This document shows, one piece after another, positions 43,101 to 53,466 of a DNA stretch of 64,000 nucleotides. Source of the DNA: Aurelia coerulea (lineage: Eukaryota > Cnidaria > Scyphozoa > Semaeostomeae > Ulmaridae); NCBI GenBank assembly GCA_039566865.1, contig CM076961.1, positions 13,291,501 to 13,355,500 of the forward strand. The letters run 5' to 3'. Each line of letters opens with the position of its first letter. The stretch's first letter is position 1. Made by a program: the position numbers and the translations under genes. The notes beneath the pieces are model-generated. The model made no database searches. It worked only from the letters and a program-made list of their open reading frames with translations, and had not been told where the DNA came from.

Positions 43101-46100
43101 GTATTTGCCATGTTCTAGACCACTCTTGCAAAGAATCTAGGTCCTTCTGTAACTTCTCTCTGTCCTCATCATTCTTGCACTCTGCAAATATTTTTGTGTC
43201 ATCAGCAAACATTTTAATCATGCTAGTTACTATTTCTGGCATATCATTAACATAGCATATGAATAAGAGGGGTCCAAGGACACTGCCTTGGGGAATACCA
43301 CTGTTAACAGGTGCCCAACTAGAGGGTGCACCATTCACAACAACTCTCTGTCTTCTCCCTATCAGAAAGTCCTGTATCCAATTCAAAAGTTTTCCTTGAA
43401 TACCATAGCTCTCTAATTTAATCAGTAACCTCCTGTGTGGTACTGAATCAAAAGCTTTGGCAAAGTCCAAGTACACTACATCAATGGGTATTCCATCATC
43501 TAAAAATCTTGTCCATACATCCACTGACTCTATCAACTGTGTCATACATGATCGACCTTCTATGAAACCATGTTGAGATTCAGACATCAATCCCTTTAAA
43601 TGCTCTATAGTCTTTTTCCTGATAATCTTTTCCATAATTTTGCATGCAATAGATGTTAAACTGACTGGTCTATAATTGTTACTAGCAGTTCTACTACCCT
43701 TTTTGAAAATGGGAGTTAAAGGAATCAACTTTCTTCTATTGATGATCTTTTAGCTGGGCTTAAAAATTTGATTTGTACATCAAAAGTGACTGCAGTTGAG
43801 CCAACAATACAGTACCTGTTTCATTTCAGGAAAGATATGTGAATTATGCACTTGGGTTATTTGCATCTGTTGCTGTTCTTGTAAGTATTGAAAGAGGAAA
43901 AATTATTGTACTGTATATCTCATTCAAAATCTGGCTCCACTCTCTTGTGTCAAAATTATATTGATATCATTTAAAAGTAATTCAACAGAGTTAAAAGCAA
44001 TTTAGCTTGGGGGACTGGGTCAGTCTACATATAACCTATTGCGTTTGATGTTCAGGAATGATGAAAACAATAGAATCATAAATGGCTTGTGCCATTTTGT
44101 GCCATGTTTAGATCACATGTCACTATATATTCATTTTACTTTAAAGGTGCATTCCTCAAAAATACATAAATGCAAAGATTCACATTGTCATCCTGATCGT
44201 GAAGCAGATTACAAATTGTTTCCATTTCGTTAATCGTGCTTCTCAAATTCAAGAAATGAAGGAACACGTTTGGACCAATTTTAATTTCAATACACTACGA
44301 TTCTTATGAATCGTTGATGGCAAACAAAAGTAGCATATTTTTGTTATTGTCTGATGGTCAGTCGCTGCCAATCTTGGTGGGCTCTTTGAGTGTTGCTCTT
44401 TGAATTGAGCTTCAGTGTACTGCGGTATTTGTTCATTCATGTGTCCACAGTCAACTGTACGCAAGAGAAATGATCAGCTTTACCAATAATTGTTTTCTTG
44501 CTCAGTTTCAACTTTCAGTTTATGATATGCATGTTTCCTTTTTTTAAATGCAAACAATGACAGTTCTTTGATATCCAGTTTTTTCTGAGGCTTGCGCATT
44601 TAGGAATGTTTTATTCTGAAGTCAGATGACTGACGTTGCAATATTGTATGAATGTTTAGAAGGCAGGTTTAAATGGGTTACAATAAGAAGTTTTTATAGG
44701 ATGATAGCAATTGATCTCTTGTTATTAAGTTTAAGCACTTTCCAAATTGGTTCATTAATTGATCATCATGAATGGAAGATGGAAGATTCGTAAATGGAAG
44801 ATTTTCCTACAGTACTAATCCTCTATTTACTGTAAATTCATACTCCTGCAGGCAAAAATCTTCTGAAGTAATATTTTCCATTTGACTGTTATTAAATTTT
44901 AAAGTTTTTGCAACTTCTGCTTAAAGTGCAACCTTTAGAAATAGAGGCTGTTGCTGTATAACTAGTCCTGTACACATATTTTTTTGTAAGAAACCGCTTT
45001 TACAAGAAACGGTAGGCTCAATCATCAGAAAGTTAAGAAACAACCCTACCTGAATTTGAAAAGCTAAGAACCTTTTGCAATTTGCAGTTTTATTTTTCCT
45101 ATCGCTTTCAAAAATGTTTTGACACTGTACAGTTACAGCAACTGTTTGGACATTATTTTGAGTGTGAATTATGTTATTTACATGTTTTAAGATCCTACTG
45201 AGTAATTTGGGATCCCTTTAGACAAAACGAAATTAATTCTACACTTCCAGCATTAGAAATATAAGAAACATGTAAGAAACTTTTGGTAGCAAAGTGGCCC
45301 AAAAATTTAACTGCCTACCAGCCCCGGACCTTAGTTTCTTATAAAAAAGAATACTTGTACTGTATTTTAATAGACAATTACGCAAAAGATGGTGGCAAAG
45401 AAACTTTTTACCAAGATGCATTGCGTTCGAATAACGAATCTCTAACGATTCTATAGGAATTCGAATAAAGAACGCGGTGCATCTTGGTAAAAAGTTCCTT
45501 GCCGCCATCTTTAGCGTAATCGTCTATTCATATTCGTATAAACAGCTTCCAAACTAATATTTTTCTTTTGCCTCTTATCAAATCTTGAAGTCCTGACATT
45601 TTCTATTTGATCTTTCCTTCAGGCAACAGTGATCAGTGCATTTGCTCATCCGTATCCACCAAATGGAATTCATATTTTCTTTGCATGTGTCATCATCTTG
45701 AATTGCATTTCAAATTGCCTACTGGTAAGTTGAGAAAAGTTTTATCATTTTTGCGCACAACTTTGCTGTTTAGTACTTTCAAAGATGAAGTGATACTTTA
45801 AAAATTTTGACGACAGTATACAAGCAAAGTGTACAGTACAGTACAGTACTTTGCACATATTAACCGGTTTTGTGCTGTACAGGAAAATATAAAGCCCGAG
45901 GTCTTAAAAATACAGACCGACCGAGCTTGTGAGGTATGTGCAATAAGACCGAGGGCTTTACATTTTCCTGTACAGCTACAAAACCGGTTAGTATGAGTTT
46001 TATTACCTGATAGCTTCTAATCTTGACTTACATTACTTAATCAAGCTCATTTTGTTACTGTTATGTGGCTCACTCGCTATGTCGCTGTTATGGTGACAAA

Positions 46101-49100
46101 AACGTATCCTTGTATCGTATTATAAAAGGCTAAAGGAACACCGCGGGAAATGTGTGATTAGCCAAATGGAATTGGCAGGATTCTTGTATTGCTTCGTTTT
46201 TGAAAAGTCAGTCAGGTAATAAAGTACAGTGCAGTACAGTACAGTACAGTATATTGATAATATCTTCATGCTTGAAAGACGTTTTAAATCGAATTCCTAT
46301 CGAATCGTTAAAGATTCGTTATTCAAACGCAATGCATCTTGGTAAAAAGTTCCTCGCCGCCATCTCTAGCGTAATCGTCTATTGCTACAAGTGAGATTAA
46401 AATCACTACTAAAATAAAGTTGTCTGTGAAATAAAAATTTTAAAATAGAGCAGGATATTGTTAGGGTTAGGGTTAGGGTTAGGGTTAGGGTTAGGGTTAG
46501 GGTTAGGGTTAGCTTCATATTCCTCGGTGCTAAAATCGAAAGAGATGGAGGTTGCACATCAGAAATTATCAGAAGAATTGCCATGGGCAAGGCGGCGATG
46601 ACAGGTCTTCATAGAGTCATGAAAGACAAAGAAATATCAATGCATACGAAAGTGCGCCTAGTTAAAGCATTAGTTTTCCCTGTAATGATGTATGGTTGTG
46701 AGAGCTGGACAATCAGGAAAAGTGAAAGAAGGAAGATTGATGCGTTTGAGCTATGGTGTTGGCGTAGAATACTGAGAATACCATGGACAGCAAGAAGAAC
46801 AAATAAGTCTGTGTTAGAAGAAATAAAGCCAGAAATTTCATTAGAAGGCATGATTATAAAACAAGCACTGACCTTCTTCGGACACACAATACGAGCTAAT
46901 GGGATGGAGAAAGATATTATGTTAGGGAGGGTAGAGGGGACAAGAAGACGAGGCAGGCAAAGAACAAGATGGCTGGATGTGTTGAAAGAATTAACTGGGA
47001 TGTCCTTGCATAAACTTAATGAAAAAGCAATGAACAGAACAGAATGGAGATTGTTTGTTCAGAGGGTCGCCAGAAGTCGCCAGCGACTTGATGGTACCTA
47101 ACACACACACACACATTATTTCAATAGAATGACAATCCAAGAGACCTGACAAGCTATCCAACTATCCCGTAATCCCTGCTCCAAGCCAAAACTTATTCCA
47201 GCCCAATGGACACTTGTTTTTTTCTATTCATAATAAATTAAAACTAACTTACCTAAATACATTACTACTGTACCGCTCTTTGTGTAAGAAGACACAAGGT
47301 CATCTGGCCTACACCAAGAACGGTACTTACAATTTGCAAATACAACTTCAAGATATATAAAAAATACAGCAGTACAAAGGACGAAACAAAACAAGAAAGC
47401 AACACACAAATAGTCAAAAGAAGAGAGGGAGACTGGCAGTTCTACACCAAACTATGCAATGGGTCTAACCCTTTATATCGTAGACTTCCATCATTTTTGT
47501 GCCATCACATAGCAACTGGACGGTACAATGACGAGGGAAGTCAAGCACTATGGGAAAATTTGGATGGTTTGGTGCTGAACTGTCTGAAAGATAGGAAGGA
47601 GAGCTGCTAGATTATCGCGTTATTTCAAATTCATTTTATATTGATCCACGGATGCTAACGTACCGCCCAAGCGAAAGGACGAAGAAACCTCGCCCCCTCG
47701 CCCAGGCAGCACTCCAGCACCCACGGTCAATTTAACCTGTTTGTTTTTCAATGCATTCAATTGTTGCTTCAATGATTATCCTGTTGTCAATAATATTCAT
47801 ATTAGAACTGCCGTAAAGAAGCAAGTTGTGCAAGGTTTTTGAATCCAGGTTTGCAATATCAATTCCCGACACTTCTGTGACAGTACCAAAGAGATCCACT
47901 CGCAGTTGATTAAAGCGGGGGCAGTGCAGGAGATAATGCTCGTTGTCCTCGTTAGCTGCACCACTGTTCCATATAGGCCCAAGACACTCAAAATTGTGAT
48001 GAAATGTGTGCATTTAGATCGCTGTTATATTTATGATACCCTTTAAGTCGAATACTCCATAAATAGTCTTTTCGGCCGGTCTAGTTAACGCAATCAGTTT
48101 CCGCTTAAATTCAGCAAGGGATTTAAACGTGCCGATTTCAGTGGATACTTGTCATATCTCGCTGGTTGCTTCTCTGCCCAAACAATAACCACAGGTGGAA
48201 AAAATTATTTATATCATTGAAGAGTATGTATAGGGTGTTGGCGGTGGTAATCGGACTTTTTTGAAAAGTTCTCGAAAACCAATCAAAAAGTATGTTACAA
48301 ATAAATCGATCAAGGACGGTATTTGGTTAGGACTGATAAGCTAACCTTATAGATAGATACTAAACATCTTTACGGAAAGTCTTCTTCAATGTAAAAAGAG
48401 CTGAAAACACTTACTTTCGTTCTGCTTGGCCACGAGCAAGTTGTTGTTGTGAACATCACACTAGCTGTAAATTCGAAACTCTGAATCCGTTGCGCAACGA
48501 AGCAAACATTTTAAAGAATCAAAGGAATTGGATATCTAACATGTAAATAACACATAGGATTGTGCCAAGACTTAACCCTATCTGACCTGGGGAAGGGCGG
48601 TTTCCACCCCCCCCCCCCTCTAGTATATTTTTGTTTACACGTTTTTCCATGTATGCAGAAGGCCTCTGAGATTTTGTAAGTTTAACTTTGTGGCATAGAG
48701 CAATAAAATTGAAACAATTGGGACATTCTATTTTAGCCTTGTCTCCATGGTTACCAATTATTCATACTTGTCATATTTGTCATATTTGTTTTCACTCTGT
48801 GAAAATCATACTTTGTATCTCTCTTAATCATGTTTAATTGGTCCAATTAATTGTCTAAATTATGAATCTATCTATGTTTTGATCTATATCTTTCATTTCT
48901 TTATCAAAAGTCAAGTTTCATCACCCTTTAACAAGCTTTCATTTATATGACATCATATGACATCATAATGATCATCATGCTCTAGCAACAACAACAACAG
49001 CATCGTAAATTGAATTATAATTTCTAGAGTGTCGCTGCGAGAACAGATAGTTGAACCATTGTTTTTGCATTCAAGAATAGGAAAACAAAACAAACAGGAT

Positions 49101-52100
49101 GAAGAAGGAGCAGTTTGTAGATGAAATACTTTCCGAGTGTACATCAAAGAATATATTTCTTGGCACATTTTGCATCGTGACTCACGGTCCGAAAACCAAC
49201 ACCAAGGCCAGCCTTAAACCTTTGTTGCCAAGGGCAATCAGGCACACTCAAAAACCAAAACACCCTGTGTTGAAATATATGCCAAAATACTTGTCCATTC
49301 ACCTGGTAATTTTGGTTTTTGTCTGTAATTAGTAGTTCTTATGAAATGATTTAGTGTTCCTTACGCGTCCGATTACCACCGCCGGCACCGTACAGTATTT
49401 TGCTGTATGTTTCAATCAGTGCAGTGTCAAGGCTGTGTCGTCATCCCATCACTAAATCGTAATTTAAAAAATGACAGATTGTTACCTACTGCCATCTGTA
49501 GACCTTAATCAACCACGTTTTTCTTGAAGATCGCACCGTTTACCTCTCTTGATTTTGGATTTACAATGATTTTAGTTGCGTAAAAAATTCTCCTCCTCTG
49601 GGTTGTTTACGGAGCACCCTTCGGAATTATGCAAAACATCCTCGTCATAATATCACTTTATAAAATGCATTTCAAAATGAATAACTACTGTGTGTCCAAA
49701 GATTTTGTGTCTCCCTTTGCAGTTACAGAATTAAAAACCTGAAATTTTGTTATCTTTGTACTCTAAGAAATCTATCCATTCTTCGCTTTGGTATGGCCTA
49801 CTCCTCCATTTATACCTCCAACATCTCGTTTAATGTTGTTTGTAAGTCTTTGCTATTTTATCAATGAAACCAATAAAATAACTTTTCATTTCACTTTTAT
49901 ATAGAAAGTAGACGAATTAAAATATTTAGAAACCCTTAAGTGCTGATGCTTTTGTCATGTAAATTTTGTTAGTTCGGTTGAAATAAACTTTCGGCCGCCA
50001 TTGTGTATTGGATGGTGCAATACTTACGTGAGGCAAGTGTATAACCTTAAGAATGGACCACAGCGCAGGTTAACTGATCACCATATAAAATGATTTCAAA
50101 GGTTAAATCCTAAAAGAAATTTGGATCTGACATGTAGATTCTTCAATTTTTAATTTCTTTTAAATCACTGCTGAAGGAAAGGAAATGTCTGCTAGTCTTG
50201 TTCGAAAGTAAAAGAGCGATAACAATCGTACTTTAGATTGCTTTGTTCAAGCAACATAATCATTTCTCTTTGAAAACAACACAGAAGAAGACTTACATAT
50301 TTTGTACATTCAATATCCAAGAGACAGATATCTTCATATCGTCAGCAGGAATTTCTTTCACTAAATGACCATTTTACGTCTTGTTATCAACTGTTTGTGG
50401 AGAGATTTTTAGCATATCTGTACTTTATTATTTATTTTGGTTACTTTGTTACTTGAATGCGCAAACCTATCAACTGTTTATTGAACACCTTTGGGAATTG
50501 TGCAAAACATTCATGTCATAATATCACTTCATAAAGTGCATTTCACGGTGAAGACCTACCGTGTGTCCCAACATTTTGTGTCTCCCTTTGCACAAATGTG
50601 CTGTCATGAATTATGCACCGATTTGAATGAAATACCAAGCATTTGGTAGTGAAAGGCCTATCTTAGATGTTCAAATTCATCACACTAACAGCAGTCATGC
50701 TATTCTAGAGTTGCAGGCAATTTTGCGTTAGGGCTAATTTCGAACATACGTCAAAAAGAACTGAAAAATTCCGATGATTTTTCCCAGATAGCTTTTGCTT
50801 GAAAGAAACTGCAGTTACCATGACCAAAGAACAAGATCTTGTGACAAAATATGTGCCTTCCACGTGTAAATTTAAATGGAATTCTTATTCAAAGTTTCTA
50901 AGAAGATCATTGGTGCAATTATCATCTTATGAATGATGAAAACGGGACGAAATTTGTCGTAATTTCTACAATCCTCGCCAAAACCCTTGTCACAAAATGG
51001 AAAAAGGTAGATCTGAAGAGCAAATGCCCCCTTTACCCCCCCCCCCCCAAGTCAATGTTGCTGAATTCTCTGACTTGGAAAATATCATGCAGCAAGTGTC
51101 CTGAGTGAAGACAAACAACATTGACTTGGGGGGAAGGGGATATTTCCGCTGAAGTGGTAGGTACTTTAATTTTTGTTGAAAAATGCTGAAAAATTCAGTT
51201 TGTGACAAGAGGTTTTGGCGAGGATTGTAGCTTTTCTAGAGACATTTTTAAAAATGGCTTCCAAGTAAAATTGTCCAGAACTCTAGAATGATAAGACCAA
51301 TTTTTGTGCATTAGCTTTCTTCATCAAAGTTAGCCTTTCTACTTCAAAATTATTGATATTTCATCCCAGTGGGTGAATTATTCATGATAATCCGGTTGGG
51401 ACAAATGCCAATGCAGCATACGATAGGTATATCGGGTGACCCCTGGAAAGTGAGCCAACAAAATTTGTCACATGAAATAAAGCAATCAACCGAAATCAGT
51501 GATTCATACGTAGCATTGCTTGGCAGCTAAATAACTAAATCGCTGCAATATTTTCCTTTTCTTATGGAGATTGCAAACTGGCGAAAATGAGGATTTAATG
51601 AGATCATGCAGTTGTAAAGCTCATCAAAATTCATAAAAAAACAGGCGAACGATTTCAGTGAGCTGCAGTGCAGCGACACAATAGACCTTATTCACAATGA
51701 TGTCATTTCTTTTGAAATGCCTCTTTTGCCTCGATATGGTGTGGAGCTAAATCCCAAAGCGTGCATCGCTTTCAGCAATGCATGGAATAGTTTTGTACGT
51801 GTATTTGCATTAAAATAGGAATGGTTTAGGTTTCTTCCTGTGCTGAGATTTGCCTCCTCCGCCTCGAATCAATATTAATTGTCAATAACGTCTATGAGCA
51901 TATCATCCTGGAAATTTACTGATCATATTGGATGCATCGAAGCAATTCTCTTGTGTTATTAGAATTTTCAATTTTCCTTTTAGGAACTTTTTTCATTGTT
52001 GAGGATCGTTTGCATGCAATGCGAATTCGATCTGAAATGCCCTTTCCCAAGCTAATCCGAAATATAGAAGGTCTTCTCTGATCATTTTTCATCCGGTCAC

Positions 52101-52253
52101 CCGGTATATATTGTTTACTTTTTTCTCTCGCAGATATACTGGTACAGAGAGGGAGATCTGGACCCCAAATTCAGGAATTTAATTTATTACAACACATTGG
52201 TAACACTATTATTATGTATAGTAGCCTTCATAATAATTTTTAAGAAACATTGA
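40055..52253 (+). CDS. TMEM243: Transmembrane protein 243
   Basis: Four exons (40055-40117, 43830-43880, 45623-45724, 52134-52253), all joined in phase 0, encode 111 residues (human protein about 118). Start ATG gives MADQYGSSTGHLPLFGPDKP, whose PLFG motif matches the family's N terminus. The C-terminal exon IYWYREGDLDPKFRNLIYY is the family's most conserved segment. Three membrane segments are visible: about residues 25-46 (NYALGLFASVAVLATVISAF), 53-74 (IHIFFACVIILNCISNCLL) and 91-108 (TLVTLLLCIVAFIIIF), ending KKH. The function of TMEM243 is poorly known; the human protein was linked by name to MDR1-associated transcripts. Intron 3 (6.4 kb) carries many insertions, one ending 29 bases before exon 4. 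A possible poly(A) signal AATAAA lies at 52880. Confidence 0.92.
40342..40572. repeat. Short CCAGGTTGG TIR element
   Basis: 231-bp relative of 30641-31743: CCAGGTTGGAAGAC at the left, CATGTTTTCCAACCTGG at the right, shared interior motifs (TCACAGCT, AGCTCGCACCTTCAAATTTG). TMEM243 intron 1. Confidence 0.7.
40609..40912. mobile_element. TIR element with internal ACAAGGCT repeats
   Basis: Inverted ends CCTGTATAAAAATACAAGGC and GCCTTGTATTTTCGTACAGG. The 300-bp interior is built from about 20 variants of ACAAGGCTA / CCTTGTA in both orientations. Non-coding. Confidence 0.75.
41240..41702. mobile_element. Palindromic MITE shared with SUCLG2 intron 7
   Basis: Arms contain GCGATTAGCGATTGCAGACA at the left and TGTCTGTGATCGCTAATTGC at the right, with longer imperfect complementarity (GAAATTGTTTTCAAGAGCAA / TTGCTCTTAAAAACAATTTC). 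Copy at 17060-17350. Confidence 0.7.
42064..42098. repeat. (CATAA)n short tandem repeat
   Basis: Five to six copies of ACATA/ACATAA units. Confidence 0.8.
42370..43728 (-). CDS. LINE reverse transcriptase, 5'-truncated but open
   Basis: An uninterrupted 452-codon frame covers the RT from finger to C-terminal tail: FKKGSRTASNNYRPVSL, HGFIEGRSC, DVVYLDFAKAFDSVPH (motif A Asp), GIPQGSVLGPLLFICYVND (motif B), IKMFADDTKIF (motif C, FADD), CEKDLGVYID, VRPHLEYGNIVWAPYYKKDI, and the tail VAHGWNHLPRDIVNV. Jockey/CR1-group organisation. The endonuclease is missing because the copy stops at about 43.73 kb. No disabling mutation is visible in the remaining part, so the insertion is probably young. It lies antisense in TMEM243 intron 1, ending about 100 bases before exon 2. 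Confidence 0.92.
   Translation of the reverse strand: MIPLTPIFKKGSRTASNNYRPVSLTSIACKIMEKIIRKKTIEHLKGLMSESQHGFIEGRSCMTQLIESVDVWTRFLDDGIPIDVVYLDFAKAFDSVPHRRLLIKLESYGIQGKLLNWIQDFLIGRRQRVVVNGAPSSWAPVNSGIPQGSVLGPLLFICYVNDMPEIVTSMIKMFADDTKIFAECKNDEDREKLQKDLDSLQEWSRTWQIRFNADKCKVMHMGRGNPAHQYNMLREDHPVALESTECEKDLGVYIDNELKFRSHIDRVSKKANGILGLIRRSFDYIDKEMFKTLFTSLVRPHLEYGNIVWAPYYKKDIKVIENVQRRGSKMVTGLKDLVYEERLKRLALPSLVYRRFRGDMIETYKYINGCYDVKSVLKMDTYGKTRGHEAKIFTERYNTNVRKRVYSVRVAHGWNHLPRDIVNVKSLNSFKKKLDDYYGDIKYSCDPILFRQ
43830..43880 (+). CDS. TMEM243: TMEM243 exon 2
   Basis: 17 codons, ERYVNYALGLFASVAVL; acceptor TCATTTCAG, donor GTTCTT/GTAAGT. Confidence 0.9.
45370..45530. mobile_element. Palindromic MITE, 160 bp
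   Basis: Arms AATAGACAATTACGC...TTTTTACCAAGATGCA and TGCATCTTGGTAAAAA...GCGTAATCGTCTATT; inner stem around TTCGAATAACGAATC. A half copy lies at 46265-46385. Confidence 0.8.
45623..45724 (+). CDS. TMEM243: TMEM243 exon 3
   Basis: 34 codons, ATVISAFAHPYPPNGIHIFF to NCLL; acceptor TTCCTTCAG, donor CTACTG/GTAAGT. Confidence 0.92.
45860..45990. repeat. Palindromic repeat, AAAGCCC family
   Basis: Arms TTAACCGGTTTTGTGCTGTA and TACAGCTACAAAACCGGTTA with inner CAGGAAAATATAAAGCCC / GGGCTTTACATTTTCCTG. Relative at 11760-11870. Confidence 0.8.
46265..46385. repeat. Half copy of the 45370-45530 MITE
   Basis: Shares ATCGTTAAAGATTCGTTATT-type centre and one arm ending GCGTAATCGTCTATT. Preceded by AGTAC repeats at about 46228-46252. 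Confidence 0.75.
46461..46512. repeat. Interstitial telomeric repeat (TTAGGG)8.7
   Basis: 52 bases of perfect metazoan telomere repeat in TMEM243 intron 3. It fuses directly, without a linker, to an open LINE frame. Confidence 0.97.
46513..47118 (+). pseudogene. RTE-like LINE C-terminal fragment
   Basis: The frame is open from the telomeric repeat edge through TAA at 47099-47101: FIFLGAKIERDGG, RIAMGKAAMTGLHRVMKD, KVRLVKALVFPVMMYGCESW, ELWCWRRILRIPWTARRTN, FGHTIRANGMEKDIMLG, GRQRTRWLDV. These are the C-terminal blocks of RTE/BovB-type RT proteins. An (AC)n tail follows at 47102-47115, as usual for RTE 3' ends. 5'-truncated; no RT palm. Confidence 0.85.
47735..48140 (-). pseudogene. LINE C-terminal fragment
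   Basis: Minus-strand frames give LAEFKRKLIALTRPAEKTIYG, then after a stop MHTFHHNFECLGPIWNSGAA, NEDNEHYLLHCPRFNQLRVD and LLYGSSNMNIIDNRIIIEAT. This Cys-His containing tail (HYLLHCPRF) is the end of a LINE RT ORF common in cnidarians. Only this tail remains. Confidence 0.75.
48234..49390. mobile_element. TA-flanked TIR element with nested insertion
   Basis: Ends GGGTGTTGGCGGTGGTAATC and GATTACCACCGCCGGCACCG are inverted over 23 bp with one or two mismatches and flanked by TA. The interior contains a half copy (48571 to about 49020) of the TTAACCCTATCTGACC element. A 77-codon frame at 49099-49332 has no recognisable product. Confidence 0.8.
48571..49020. mobile_element. Partial TTAACCCTATCTGACCTGG element
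   Basis: Shares the end, the C run and the interior with 34984-35550 in inverted orientation (ACAACAACAGCAT..., TCATATGACATCATAATGAT). The far inverted end is missing. Nested in 48234-49390. Confidence 0.75.
49600..50610. repeat. Two direct copies of a 125-bp segment
   Basis: 49610-49735 and 50480-50605 share GAATTATGCAAAACAT / GAATTGTGCAAAACAT, CATAATATCACTT, and TTTTGTGTCTCCCTTTGCA. The sequence between them is not recognised. Possibly ends of one decayed element. Confidence 0.6.
50966..51230. mobile_element. Short TIR element with nested C/G-run hairpin
   Basis: Outer arms CTACAATCCTCGCCAAAACC and GGTTTTGGCGAGGATTGTAG; inner arms around CCCCAAGTCAATGTTG / CAACATTGACTTGGGG. 265 bp, non-coding. 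Confidence 0.85.
51432..52104. mobile_element. TA-flanked MITE ending 29 bp before TMEM243 exon 4
   Basis: Ends TCGGGTGACCCCTGG and CCGGTCACCCGG flanked by TA (51430-51431, 52105-52106). About 670 bp, non-coding. The exon 4 acceptor tract TTTACTTTTTTCTCTCGCAG follows immediately, so branch-point sequence is likely supplied by the element. Confidence 0.7.
52134..52253 (+). CDS. TMEM243: TMEM243 exon 4 (terminal)
   Basis: 39 codons plus TGA: IYWYREGDLDPKFRNLIYYN and the third membrane segment. Acceptor CTCTCGCAG. Confidence 0.93.
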   Translation: MYWYREGDLDPKFRNLIYYNTLVTLLLCIVAFIIIFKKH

Positions 52254-53466
52254 AAAGGTAGTCACGTGGGCTCGAAATCAAATTTTACAAATGAGACTTG
52301 AGACAACCGTCTTAAAATTCATCCTAAAAAGAGTGACCCCTGAGGAAAGTTGATTTGTCTTTTATTCAAGTTTTTCCATTGAAGGAAACGTGATCATTCG
52401 ATGGACCGATGAACCAAAGTTAGTACGGACTGTATAAAAACAACGCAATATCTCCATGATTTATACCAAATTCTCTGGATGATTTTATGGATAATTTTCT
52501 GACCCGTTTGTACAACATTTAGAAAAAAGAGACTTTTTAATAGTGGGCCGTTCTACATGTGAAAATGATCTAAATCAATAGAATTTTAAGATAGCATATA
52601 GATAACGTTGGTTAACATCGATTAATGGAGTGTCTACTGTATAAATTGTAACTACGTTTTATAGGAAACTTTTGTCAATGCGCTTTGCAAAATCAAGCTT
52701 TGGACTGACAGTTGAGCGTGACGATTGCTGTTTACAAATTACCGACGCAATGGCAAGTTTCCCAAAGCTCTCATGGACGAAGTGTCTGTTTTGTTTTCAA
52801 GCACAGCATTCATTGTTATTATTCAAATGGTTGGGTCTGACTGACAATTGCTAGCTATCCGCACTATTTTGAGGGAGAGAATAAAAGAGCAATTTTATGC
52901 AACCTTTATTTTTTCCAAGTTGCTAACATAGAAATTTGTCGAATTTTTTCTGAATATTTAACCCCAGAGCAACACGGTGTCGTCAACGCTGCTGTGACCT
53001 CATTTCGTCTGAACGAAACATGTTCCCAATTCAGTTAATTGGTATTTATTAAAGATTGTAGCGGGTGCCCCAAAAATTTAGACACGTTTGAAGATAATCA
53101 ACAATGAATTTCATTACAAGATGAATCTCCAATCTTTTTTCTTGTGCTGATGAAGAAATGACTATAAAATAGGCTTTCAATTACGGGAGGAGTCAAAGAG
53201 ATGTATAAACGTTTGAAGGCCTGTACCTCTCGGAATTTTGTTTAGATCCCTATTAACTGATAATACTGGTGTTGTCGTGTAGCTAACATATCAACTTAGA
53301 TCAGAAAATTAAATTTATCAAAATCAGCCGTGTCGTTCCAAAATTTTATGTGATTTTAGAGAATGCTTCATATCAAAGTCATTCAAAACACGTTTTATGT
53401 CCTTGATCAAATTTGTTAGCATTTTAACACCGCAACCATAATAATAAAGCTCTATCTGACTATCTG
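52254..53466. other. TMEM243 3' UTR and intergenic
   Basis: AATAAA at 52880-52885 could end the transcript (about 630-base 3' UTR). A GGGTGCCCCAAAAATTT-type transposon end at about 53062 has only a poor partner near 53330. Confidence 0.4.

Noticed and set aside
42481..43255. Plus-strand frames over the LINE
   Set aside because: Antisense shadows of the intact RT frame at 42370-43728 minus.
46366..46590. Frame with Leu-Thr repeats
   Set aside because: Translation of the TTAGGG run on the other strand.
53062..53350. TA-flanked MITE suggested by GGGTGCCCCAAAAATTT
   Set aside because: The supposed right end (GTGTCGTTCCAAAATTT) lacks a good inverted match and flanking TA.
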